Notes under the pieces: model-generated
What the model saw: only the letters and a program-made list of their open reading frames with translations
What the model was told of the DNA's origin: nothing
Databases searched by the model: none
In this document: positions 15,734-23,819 of the stretch, piece after piece
How positions within the stretch are numbered: the stretch's first letter is position 1
Layout: each line of letters starts with the position of its first letter
From: Paludibacteraceae bacterium
GTDB taxonomy: Bacteria; Bacteroidota; Bacteroidia; Bacteroidales; Paludibacteraceae
Assembly: GCA_024405855.1 (NCBI GenBank)
Contig: JAKSNZ010000013.1
Location: forward strand, 1-49,716
Direction of reading: 5' to 3'
DNA length: 49,716 nt
Made by a program: the position numbers and the translations under genes

Positions 15734-16905
15734 TGGGTGGTTTTGTCTTTCCAAACTTGGAAGTAAAGCACCGTCTTGTTATCCTCTTCAGCATCGGAGT
15801 AAATAGTGCCAACAACCTGTTTTGCAGTAACCTTATCCCCAATCTTTACATTGAGGCTCACAAGGTTTGCATAAACGGTTCTATAAAGTCCGTGCTTGAC
15901 AATAACCACATTGTTACTGCCGGGAATTGAGAAACATTGGGTAACTTCACCTTCAAATACGGCACGTGCCTTTGAACCTTTAGGACATTGTATGTAGATT
16001 CCCTTATTGTTTGTTGTAACATGTTCAAGCACAGGGTGTGGCTGAATGCCGTATGCCCCTACCACCAATCCTTTTTCAACAGGCCACGGCAAACGGTGCT
16101 GGTTCTTTTCAAAATTACCCGATACAAGTTTTTCCTCTTTAGTAAGGGCATATTCCGTAGTTCCTTTTGAACCTTTCTTGCCGCTTTTGCTTGCTTCAGC
16201 CGCAATCTTTTTCTCAATTTGGGCATTTAACTGATTGGCAATCTGCTGCTGTTTCTTAAGTTGTTTTGACAGCTCCTTTTGTTTCTTCTTCAAACTCTTT
16301 ACAAGTTTGTCCTGCTTGTTTTTTTCTCCTTGAAGTTTGGCACTCTCCCTTTGGCGTTCATTCAAAACTTCAACTCTTGCAGCCCTTACCTTCTCAATTT
16401 CAGCCATCTTAACATCAAGTTCCGCCTGTACTTTGACTATCTCTTCTCCCTTTATTGTACAATACTCTGCATATTGTTGAATATAGCGGTATCGGCGGTA
16501 ACTCTGAGCCACATTCCCTGCTGAAAGCACAAACATCAGGTTGTCCCATTGGCCTTTTTTATAGTATCTGTGGTACATTAATGCCGCATACTCTCTTTTA
16601 AGTGCGTCAAGTTGTTTCTGCTGTGTTGCAATTTCTGTTCTGAGTGCCGATATCTGTCGGTTTATTTCATTTACCTCTGCATTAAGTGAGTTTATTACAA
16701 CTTTTCTCTCCTTTATTTCCGCCTGCAAAAGGTTGATTTTGGTCATTGTCTTTTGCGTATTGGCTTTGTTTTCTGTTATTAGGTTAGAGGTTGCTTCAAG
16801 GTTCTTAAGTGCTCTTGCTTTGCGTTTCTGCAACTCCTCTACGCTTTGTGCTCCAGCTGAGAGTACAATGACAAGACAAGTAAGTATTACAAAAATTCTC
16901 TTCAT
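15706..16905 (-). CDS. EnvC-like murein hydrolase activator with degenerate LytM domain
   Basis: A 399-aa secreted protein: signal peptide (1-20, ending AGAQS), a long coiled coil (about 20-245) and a C-terminal M23/LytM domain (about 275-399). The metal and catalytic residues look lost. The family HxGxD segment reads NNKGIYI, and the usual YAHL before GDxV reads YANLVSLNVKIGDKV. E. coli EnvC, which activates amidases without being an enzyme itself, shows the same loss, so activation of a cell-wall amidase at division is the likely role. Last gene of the scpB-rnr-dut-TPR-DUF4292 unit, 12 bases after DUF4292. Confidence 0.88.
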   Translation of the reverse strand: MKRIFVILTCLVIVLSAGAQSVEELQKRKARALKNLEATSNLITENKANTQKTMTKINLLQAEIKERKVVINSLNAEVNEINRQISALRTEIATQQKQLDALKREYAALMYHRYYKKGQWDNLMFVLSAGNVAQSYRRYRYIQQYAEYCTIKGEEIVKVQAELDVKMAEIEKVRAARVEVLNERQRESAKLQGEKNKQDKLVKSLKKKQKELSKQLKKQQQIANQLNAQIEKKIAAEASKSGKKGSKGTTEYALTKEEKLVSGNFEKNQHRLPWPVEKGLVVGAYGIQPHPVLEHVTTNNKGIYIQCPKGSKARAVFEGEVTQCFSIPGSNNVVIVKHGLYRTVYANLVSLNVKIGDKVTAKQVVGTIYSDAEEDNKTVLYFQVWKDKTTQNPEIWLAK

Positions 16906-16917
16906 TGTTATTCCTTT

Positions 16918-17718
16918 TTACTTTAACAAAGACTCCAATGAACTCTTTTTATAAGAGCCTGGTATGTTTGACACTATTGTTACAGGTGTGTTGAATTCTA
17001 CTTCATCAAACGCAATGTTTGCTGAAAATGTAAGTTTTTGTGATGACAATGTACACACCGCCGCCATTGGGAATGTGTAGACTCCTGTGTTCTTAAAGGT
17101 GTTATAGTCTGCCATAACATACTCTGTACCGTCATTTGTTGAGAATAGGGTACGATTAATGTTATTTTGAACAAAAAACTCAACATAATAGTTTGGGGCT
17201 TGGCAATGAAATATGGAATCTGCCCCCATCTCTTTAATTGTCAGGGTTTTATAGTTTTGTTTCAAAGGGTCAAAATAGAGGTTGCACATTAAGCCTTCAA
17301 TCATTTCATAATTAAGGTTGAAGTTCTTGTCAGTAAAATATCTGTACGGCTCCGCTACGTATGAACGCAACATTTTGTCTATAAATACTATGGAATCCTG
17401 CGTACAGGTTACTCTGTACATTTCTATGCCAAGAAGCGGTTGCATTGAAATCATAAGCCTTTTGCCTCTCTCAACGCTTACGGTTGTCTTAATGTTGAAA
17501 AAACTAAGTGCCGATATACTTAGTGAAACCTTTGCCTTCATTGTGGAGAAATCCTGGTTTTGTGGAATAAACCGGTTTTCCTCCTGCTCTGTTACAGCAC
17601 CTGTACCCGGAGATTTTTCTCCGCTGTATTTCTCTTTTTTACAACTTGTAATACCTATTGTAAGCAAAAAGACTGCAACTGATAGTGTAGCAGTTTTTAT
17701 TACGCTATTATTCAACAT
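16918..17718 (-). CDS. DUF4292 family lipoprotein
   Basis: A 266-aa lipoprotein with a lipobox ending in Cys26 (TIGITSCKK). The body reads as the DUF4292 family (AKVSLSISALSFFNIKTTVS, GKRLMISMQPLLGIEMYRVT, DSIVFIDKMLRSYV), an all-beta fold reminiscent of LolA/LolB lipoprotein carriers. A role in moving or anchoring lipoproteins at the outer membrane is inference. Its start overlaps the upstream TPR gene by 11 bases and it precedes the EnvC-like gene; this trio after dut recurs in Bacteroidales. Confidence 0.82.
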   Translation of the reverse strand: MLNNSVIKTATLSVAVFLLTIGITSCKKEKYSGEKSPGTGAVTEQEENRFIPQNQDFSTMKAKVSLSISALSFFNIKTTVSVERGKRLMISMQPLLGIEMYRVTCTQDSIVFIDKMLRSYVAEPYRYFTDKNFNLNYEMIEGLMCNLYFDPLKQNYKTLTIKEMGADSIFHCQAPNYYVEFFVQNNINRTLFSTNDGTEYVMADYNTFKNTGVYTFPMAAVCTLSSQKLTFSANIAFDEVEFNTPVTIVSNIPGSYKKSSLESLLK

Positions 17719-19444
17719 ATTGTCTTGTGTTAATCTTTATTTTCAATTTATCTTTGTCTTGTCCTTCACGTTCCATTTCCAATGATTTTTTCCAATACTC
17801 AATGGCTGTATCAACTTTGCCTGAAAGGAAAAGAATATCTCCGTAATGCTCATAAATTACAGCATCGGGGGCTGATTTCATATACTCAATTGCCTGCTCA
17901 ATATAGAACTTGGCATAAGTCAGTTTACCTTTTTTCATTAGAATATAGGCGTAGGTGTCTAAATATGTTGGCTCAAGCGGCTCTTTTTCAATGGTTTTCT
18001 TGCTTAAAGCCTCAGCCCTTTCAATATCGCCTCCATCAACGGCAATCATATAGGCGTAATTGTTCAATGACATAAGGTCATTAGGAAACGCCTCTATGCT
18101 TTTGTCAAGATACTTGTAGTAGTTTTCCTTATCTGATTTTCTATAGTAGAAATTAAATAGGAAATTCCACAAATCCTTTCTGTTTTCTTCAGTGAGTGCC
18201 TTTCTGCCCGATGCCTCCACTATGCTGTCTGCCTTAAGCATAAACTTAATGGCATCATCATCATGATTCTTGCTGTAACTCCAAAGTCCGCTGTAATAGT
18301 GGAACTCAGCACTTTCAGGAATAGCCTCCATTGCATCTTCAAGTACCTTTTCAACCATTGCAGAGTCTGAACTTGCCGCCATCTGATATAGCAGATACTC
18401 CCAACACATTTGGCATTGAGGGTCAAGATAAACTGCTGAACGGAGTGTTTCAATGGCATCATCATTACGCTTCATTTGTATAAGGTAATCAGAGTACTGA
18501 AGCAGGGCATCGGAGTTTTCAGGGTCAGAGGCAATAATGCTTCTATAAATGGTGTCAAGCTCTGAATACGGCCTTTGGGTAGCCACGTAATACCTTGCAA
18601 CTTGGTTCAGATACTCTTTTTTGCGGCTATACTGAATCTCTTCACACGTGAATATGCGGAACATCATTTCATTTGCCTTATCAGACTCTCCTGTCCTGAT
18701 ATAATAGACATACATTGACTCAAGTGCGTATCCGTTGTCAGGGTCAAGTTCCAATGCCTTTTCATAACACTCCAAAGCAAGGTCCAAATCCTTTGTCTCC
18801 ATATAGATGTCTCCCTTATATGACCACACCGATGCGTCAAGAGGCATCTCTTTCAGTATTTTATCAAGTTCCTTAAGGGCATCGTCAAGTTCGCCTGCAC
18901 TAATGAACACTCCAACTTTTGATAATGAAATGTATTTGTCAGTACCTGTCAAACGCTCCAACCGCTCAAAAGTCTTTATGGATTTTTTGAAATCACCTTT
19001 GCGTGCATATAGTTCTGCAAGGTCATACAAGTCTCCTTCATGGTCAGGAAACTGCTTGAGAAGTGCCTCATATTTGTCAACAGCACTGTCCATATCCTTT
19101 TTCATCAGATTTGCCGAAACCACTGATTTTCTGTAATAGTAGTTATCCTTTGACAACGATACCGCCCTTTCAAGATACTCAAGCCCCGCTTCAAAATCTT
19201 TTGCAAGTAATCTGTTGCCCAACTCATAACATATTGCAGGATTCATGCTGTCAATGGAATCAGCCTTTTGAAACGCAATATACGCACTGTCATAGAGTTT
19301 CTGCTGTTTAAGCCTTAATCCCTCTATGAAAAGTGAGTCTCTCTGATATATCAATGTATCAGAAAGTGTCTCTTTTTTTACCTTACATCCGTACACCGAT
19401 GTAAATGTAATTGCAAACAGTATTAAAATTAATACTCTTTTCAT
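17708..19444 (-). CDS. TPR-repeat lipoprotein
   Basis: A 578-aa protein with a lipobox (TSVYGC, Cys20) and about a dozen TPR units along its length (for example [91 protein letters not shown]). Probably an outer-membrane-anchored periplasmic scaffold. Its ATG overlaps the dut stop by 4 bases and its end overlaps the DUF4292 start, so three consecutive genes are translationally coupled. The partner is likely the DUF4292 lipoprotein and/or the EnvC-like protein; that is inference from order. Confidence 0.88.
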   Translation of the reverse strand: MKRVLILILFAITFTSVYGCKVKKETLSDTLIYQRDSLFIEGLRLKQQKLYDSAYIAFQKADSIDSMNPAICYELGNRLLAKDFEAGLEYLERAVSLSKDNYYYRKSVVSANLMKKDMDSAVDKYEALLKQFPDHEGDLYDLAELYARKGDFKKSIKTFERLERLTGTDKYISLSKVGVFISAGELDDALKELDKILKEMPLDASVWSYKGDIYMETKDLDLALECYEKALELDPDNGYALESMYVYYIRTGESDKANEMMFRIFTCEEIQYSRKKEYLNQVARYYVATQRPYSELDTIYRSIIASDPENSDALLQYSDYLIQMKRNDDAIETLRSAVYLDPQCQMCWEYLLYQMAASSDSAMVEKVLEDAMEAIPESAEFHYYSGLWSYSKNHDDDAIKFMLKADSIVEASGRKALTEENRKDLWNFLFNFYYRKSDKENYYKYLDKSIEAFPNDLMSLNNYAYMIAVDGGDIERAEALSKKTIEKEPLEPTYLDTYAYILMKKGKLTYAKFYIEQAIEYMKSAPDAVIYEHYGDILFLSGKVDTAIEYWKKSLEMEREGQDKDKLKIKINTRQYVE

Positions 19445-19875
19445 CTCTTTCCTGTATGCCCAAAGCCTCCTGCTCCGCGTTCTGTATCAGATAGTTCTGC
19501 AACTTCAACAAACTCCGCTGTCTCATGCTTTGCAATAACCATTTGGCAAATACGTTCTCCGCTCTCAATAAGGAACGGTTCATTGCTCAAATTAATTAGA
19601 ATAACCCCTATCTCTCCTCTATAGTCTGCATCAATGGTGCCTGGGGTGTTAAGTACAGTTATTCCTTTCTTTAACGCCAATCCGCTTCTTGGACGGATTT
19701 GTGCCTCATAACCTTGCGGCAACTCTATAAAAAGGCCTGTAGGTATAAGTTTACGCTCCATTGGATTAAGCGTTACGGGGGATTGAAGGTTTGCTCTTAA
19801 ATCCAATCCTGCACTCAGTGGCGTTGCGTATGCCGGCAACGGGTTGCTTGATTTGTTTATAATTCTTATTTCCAT
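19441..19875 (-). CDS. dut: Deoxyuridine 5'-triphosphate nucleotidohydrolase (dUTPase)
   Basis: Hydrolyses dUTP to dUMP, keeping uracil out of DNA and supplying thyA substrate. All trimeric dUTPase motifs are present in 144 aa: AGLDLRA (24-30), [11 protein letters not shown] (about 61-71), [16 protein letters not shown] (about 78-94) and the C-terminal [12 protein letters not shown] flap that closes the active site. Length is normal. It starts 71 bases after the rnr stop; that gap holds TTTCTCA/TTTCTCC repeats and no obvious promoter. Confidence 0.96.
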   Translation of the reverse strand: MEIRIINKSSNPLPAYATPLSAGLDLRANLQSPVTLNPMERKLIPTGLFIELPQGYEAQIRPRSGLALKKGITVLNTPGTIDADYRGEIGVILINLSNEPFLIESGERICQMVIAKHETAEFVEVAELSDTERGAGGFGHTGKR

Positions 19876-19896
19876 TCTACTAACAATTACTAATTA

Positions 19897-19910
19897 TTTC
19901 TCATTTCTCC
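19897..19910 (+). repeat. TTTCTCA/TTTCTCC heptamer pair
   Basis: TTTCTCA then TTTCTCC between rnr and dut, with TCTCATTTCTCC again about 30 bases on. It is the same word as the array before asnS at 14124-14151. Confidence 0.6.
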
Positions 19911-19946
19911 TTTGGCTACGCCCAGCTTCGCAGTCTCATTTCTCCT

Positions 19947-21509
19947 TTATACAAGTATAAAGTCCAACTGTTTCTTCTCCAAGTTTGTTGACGCCACCAT
20001 AACGTTCACCTCATCGCCTAATCTGTATACCTTATGGGTGCGTTTGCCTATTACACAATAGTTTTTCTCATCAAATGTGTAGTAGTCATCATCAAGCCTC
20101 TTGATAGGCACCATGCCTTCACACTTGTTGCTTATGATTTCAACAAATATACCCCATTCTGTAACTCCCGATATGACTCCTGAGAACACCTGACCCTTCT
20201 TGTCTGCCATATACTCCACTTGTTTGCATTTCACAGAGTCTCTTTCTGCATTTACCGCCACCTGTTCCATATCTGAGCAGTGTTTGCAATACTCTTCATA
20301 TCGCTCTTGCGATGCAGAGGCTCCTCCGCTCAGATAGTCTGCCAACAGACGATGTACCATCATATCAGGGTATCGGCGTATTGGAGATGTGAAATGGGTG
20401 TAAAAGTCAAATGCAAGTCCGTAATGACCTATGTTCTCTGTGCTGTATATGGCTTTTGCCATTGCTCGCAGGGTTATGGTTTCAATAAGGTTCTGCTCTC
20501 TTGTGCCTTGCACCTTGTCAAGCAAACGGTTTATTGACCTTGATACATTCTCTTTTGCCCCCTCTGCCTTAAATTGGTAGCCAAAACGCTTTATGAATTT
20601 TGAAAGGTCATCAAGTTTATCTCTGTTTGGTTCATCATGTATTCTATAGACAAATGTCTTGGGTTTCTCATCTGCCTTAACCTTTCCTATTCTTTCAGCA
20701 ACGGTGCGGTTTGCAAGCAACATAAACTCCTCTACAAGTTTATTGGCATCTTTCTGCTCCTTAAAATATACATCTATGGGTTTGCCTGCCTCATCAAGTT
20801 CAAATCTGACCTCTGTACTGTCAAATGCTATGGCTCCTTTTTCAAAACGGGCTTCTCTCAGTATCTTGGCAAGGCTGTCAAGTGCAAGTATCTCTTTGCT
20901 GTACTCCCCCTCACGCTTCTCAATAATATCCTGTGCCTCCTCGTATGTGAACCTACGGTTACTGCATATAACTGACTTGGCAATTCTGCTCTTTTTGACC
21001 TCTGCCTTTGGTGTAATTTCAAAAATGACGGAATAGGTGAGTTTGTCTTCATTAGGACGTAATGAGCAAACCATATTGCACAGTTTTTCAGGTAGCATTG
21101 GAATCACTCTTTCAACTAAATAAATGGATGTTGCCCTAAGATACGCCTCCTTGTCTATCTCACCTCCCTCTTTAACATAGTGGGTGACATCAGCAATATG
21201 CACTCCCACTTCATAGTTGCCGTTTGGCAGTGTCTTTATGGAAATGGCGTCATCAAAGTCTTTGGCATCACGTGGGTCTATAGTAAAGGTAACTACATCT
21301 CTGTAGTCAAGACGCTTTTTGATTTCCTCTGCTGAGATAACGGCATCAAGGTTTTCCGCTTCTGTCAAAACCTCTTTTGGAAAAGCATCTCTGATTTCAA
21401 CCTCCTCCTTTTTTTCAGAACGCACAACATGTGCAGGCCGCTTGATTTCAACAGCCTGCAATTTTGACATTTTGCCTCTTTTTACCCTATTTTTCTTTTG
21501 TCTGCCCAT
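19947..21509 (-). CDS. rnr: RNase R-type 3'-5' exoribonuclease lacking N-terminal domains
   Basis: Degrades structured RNA processively. The RNB catalytic domain (about 70-400) keeps the four metal-binding Asp of TIDPRDAKDFDDA (Asp78, 84, 86, 87), and the C-terminal S1 domain (about 432-518) is intact. At 520 aa it is much shorter than usual RNase R (about 700-800). The HTH and two cold-shock domains that normally precede RNB are absent, replaced by about 40 residues rich in Lys/Arg (MGRQKKNRVKRGKMSK). The upstream scpB gene ends at base 21509, so there is no room for the missing part. The TAATG stop/start overlap couples it to scpB. The usual Lys-rich tail is also missing. Confidence 0.9.
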   Translation of the reverse strand: MGRQKKNRVKRGKMSKLQAVEIKRPAHVVRSEKKEEVEIRDAFPKEVLTEAENLDAVISAEEIKKRLDYRDVVTFTIDPRDAKDFDDAISIKTLPNGNYEVGVHIADVTHYVKEGGEIDKEAYLRATSIYLVERVIPMLPEKLCNMVCSLRPNEDKLTYSVIFEITPKAEVKKSRIAKSVICSNRRFTYEEAQDIIEKREGEYSKEILALDSLAKILREARFEKGAIAFDSTEVRFELDEAGKPIDVYFKEQKDANKLVEEFMLLANRTVAERIGKVKADEKPKTFVYRIHDEPNRDKLDDLSKFIKRFGYQFKAEGAKENVSRSINRLLDKVQGTREQNLIETITLRAMAKAIYSTENIGHYGLAFDFYTHFTSPIRRYPDMMVHRLLADYLSGGASASQERYEEYCKHCSDMEQVAVNAERDSVKCKQVEYMADKKGQVFSGVISGVTEWGIFVEIISNKCEGMVPIKRLDDDYYTFDEKNYCVIGKRTHKVYRLGDEVNVMVASTNLEKKQLDFILV

Positions 21510-22303
21510 TAATCCAAATCAGTGGCTTTACCCTTATATTGGGCTGGCCTCTTCTCTAAGAATGATGCTATGCCCTCTTTGTAATCATCGCCACAATATA
21601 CTTTTGCTCTATATGAATTGATTTTTTCAAAACTCTCAGACGATATAAGACTTGATGCACGTGCAAGCATTCTGAACTGACGCTTGATGGCACTCATTGA
21701 AAGTATTGAATTGCGGCGGAACGGATTAAGGAATCTCTCTTCAAGTACCTTTGGCAACTCCTCAATTGGTGCAATGGCGTTAAGCAAACCTACGTTTAAC
21801 GCATCGGCGGCTTGAATAGGCTGTGCCGTAAAGAACATTTCACGTGCCTTGTTTATGCCAAGTTGGTTTATGAAGTGCATTATGCCTGAAGCATTGTAAG
21901 GTATGCCTATCTTTGCTGGTGTAATGGCAAATGTGGCTGTATCTACGGCAACTATCATATCGCATGACAGACATAGGTCACACGCTCCTCCCCAAACGGT
22001 TCCTTCAACGTATGCAATTACAGGAATTGGAACGTCCTGAACTTTTCTAAGCAGGTTCTCCATTGGCACATTGAAGGCAAGAGGGTCACTGCCGTCTGTT
22101 GGCAACTCCTTAATGTTATGCCCAGCACTCCAAACTCCATGGCTTATTTGTGCCTTTATAACTATACCCACACATTCAGAAGAGTATGCAAAATCAATAG
22201 CATCTGACATCTCATTACACAACTGCTCACTCAGACAGTTAAGATGAGCGGAATCCTGCATCTCTATAAAACAGATTCTGTCAATTATTTCTTTCCCTAT
22301 CAT
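21509..22303 (-). CDS. scpB: Methylmalonyl-CoA decarboxylase, crotonase family (ScpB/YgfG-like)
   Basis: Predicted to decarboxylate methylmalonyl-CoA to propionyl-CoA, a step from succinate to propionate. The 264-aa crotonase-fold protein carries the ScpB-type signatures VWSAGHNIKELP (His62), VIAYVEGTVWGGACDL (oxyanion-hole Gly-Gly) and TPAKIGIPYNASG (Tyr136), and ends DDYKEGIASFLEKR as in E. coli YgfG. Other crotonases use different residues at these positions, so the assignment is good, though the substrate is inferred. It has its own -7 box (22324-22331) and leads the operon running to the EnvC-like gene. Confidence 0.82.
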   Translation of the reverse strand: MIGKEIIDRICFIEMQDSAHLNCLSEQLCNEMSDAIDFAYSSECVGIVIKAQISHGVWSAGHNIKELPTDGSDPLAFNVPMENLLRKVQDVPIPVIAYVEGTVWGGACDLCLSCDMIVAVDTATFAITPAKIGIPYNASGIMHFINQLGINKAREMFFTAQPIQAADALNVGLLNAIAPIEELPKVLEERFLNPFRRNSILSMSAIKRQFRMLARASSLISSESFEKINSYRAKVYCGDDYKEGIASFLEKRPAQYKGKATDLD

Positions 22304-22323
22304 AATTTTGTTTTTTAATAGTG

Positions 22324-22331
22324 CAAATTTA
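22324..22331 (-). promoter_or_regulatory. Promoter -7 box for the scpB operon
   Basis: The minus strand reads TAAATTTGC, 20 bases before the scpB ATG, in the 39-base gap after rodA. It separates the scpB unit from the mre operon. Confidence 0.55.
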
Positions 22332-22342
22332 CAAAAAATTTA

Positions 22343-23815
22343 TTAAGTTGCCATTGTCTCTGTATGGCGTGTGTCCAATTTGATAAATGTAAACAGCAAT
22401 ATGGTAAAGGCTATCATTGATGAACCTCCATAACTGAAGAATGGTAACGGAATGCCAATGACAGGCAATAATCCTATGACCATTCCTATGTTTATGCAGA
22501 AATGGAAAAAGAAGATTGATGCCACGCTGTATCCGTATATTCTGCTGAACGGCGTTCTTTGCCTTTCAGCCAAATATACTAATCTGCTAATGAATACAAC
22601 ATACAACAACACTATGAAAGTGGTTCCCAAAAATCCTGTTTCCTCTCCTATAGTGCAGAAAATAAAGTCTGTATCCTGCTCCGGCACATAGTTCAGTTTG
22701 GTTTGGGTTCCGTTAAGGAATCCTTTACCCGTAAGGCCGCCTGAGCCTATGGCAATTTGAGCCTGACGCACATTGTATCCTGCTCCCTGCGGGTCATCTT
22801 CAAGTCCCATAACCACTTTTATTCTTATTTGCTGGTGGGGTTGCAACACATTATTAAAGGCATAGTCTGCGGCAAAGCAAAGACCTGCAGTAAGTATGAA
22901 GAACAGTATCACTCTTAAATGTACCCTGCTCCGCCTTATTATTGCGTAAATAAAGAATAATAACGCACTTGCCGCAAATGACACCTCTGATATAAGGGTA
23001 TATGACAACAGGTCTGCTTTAATTAATTTAAGTATTATTCCCAACACCCATATTGACGCGTTAGTTATGGCGTAAACATTAAACATAGGAATATCGCCTG
23101 TATAGTGGAATATCAGGAATATACCCGTCAATACGGCAATAATAAACACTATCATATAACCGTAATGCTCAACAATAGGAGCATCGGGGGGAAGAGGTAT
23201 GTTATTGAATTTTATTACCAATACAAAGAAGAGGATTGCCAATGCTCCGTAAATAAGAAAATCGCCGTCCAAACCCTCTCTAAATAGCACCAATATGAAT
23301 ACTGCAAACACAAGTGCGGAACCTGTCTCCTGCTGGGCTATTATTATGAGCATAGGCAAGCCTATTATCAGGGCTGTAACCAAAAAGTTCTTTGAGTTTT
23401 TAATGTTATAGCCGTATGAACTCATGTATTTGGCAAGACACAGTGCAGTGGCATATTTTGCAAGTTCAGCTGGCTGAAAACGGAATCCGCCTATCTGTAT
23501 CCATGAATGTGAGCCTTTAACTTCAGGGGCAACGAAGATTGTAAGTATTAACAATCCTATCATAAGCACATATAACGGAATGGCTATGGAGCCGTAGAAT
23601 TTGGTATCGATGGCTATTAACAGAATTGCAAACACCGATGCTACTGCAATCCAAACAAGTTGCTGCCCGTAACGCATACTCATGTCAAAAATTCTTGTAT
23701 GCTCATAGTCATAGCATGCGGCATAAATTGTAAGCCACCCTGCCATAACCATAACAAACCATATTATTATGGTTGCCCAATCAAGATTTTTAAGTATGTT
23801 CTGCTCTGCTCTCAT
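22343..23815 (-). CDS. rodA: Peptidoglycan glycosyltransferase RodA
   Basis: Polymerises lipid II into glycan strands during side-wall growth as partner of PBP2. The 490-aa SEDS protein has about ten membrane segments and the family motifs KGSHSWIQIGGFRFQPAELAK (about 110-130), VMGLEDDPQGAGYNVRQAQIAIGSGG and, near the end, LLPVIGIPLPFFSYGGSSM. A GTG at 23830 extends the frame by five codons into mrdA, but ATG 23815, 4 bases after the PBP2 stop, is preferred. It is the last gene of the mre operon. Confidence 0.95.
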   Translation of the reverse strand: MRAEQNILKNLDWATIIIWFVMVMAGWLTIYAACYDYEHTRIFDMSMRYGQQLVWIAVASVFAILLIAIDTKFYGSIAIPLYVLMIGLLILTIFVAPEVKGSHSWIQIGGFRFQPAELAKYATALCLAKYMSSYGYNIKNSKNFLVTALIIGLPMLIIIAQQETGSALVFAVFILVLFREGLDGDFLIYGALAILFFVLVIKFNNIPLPPDAPIVEHYGYMIVFIIAVLTGIFLIFHYTGDIPMFNVYAITNASIWVLGIILKLIKADLLSYTLISEVSFAASALLFFIYAIIRRSRVHLRVILFFILTAGLCFAADYAFNNVLQPHQQIRIKVVMGLEDDPQGAGYNVRQAQIAIGSGGLTGKGFLNGTQTKLNYVPEQDTDFIFCTIGEETGFLGTTFIVLLYVVFISRLVYLAERQRTPFSRIYGYSVASIFFFHFCINIGMVIGLLPVIGIPLPFFSYGGSSMIAFTILLFTFIKLDTRHTETMAT

Positions 23816-23819
23816 AATA

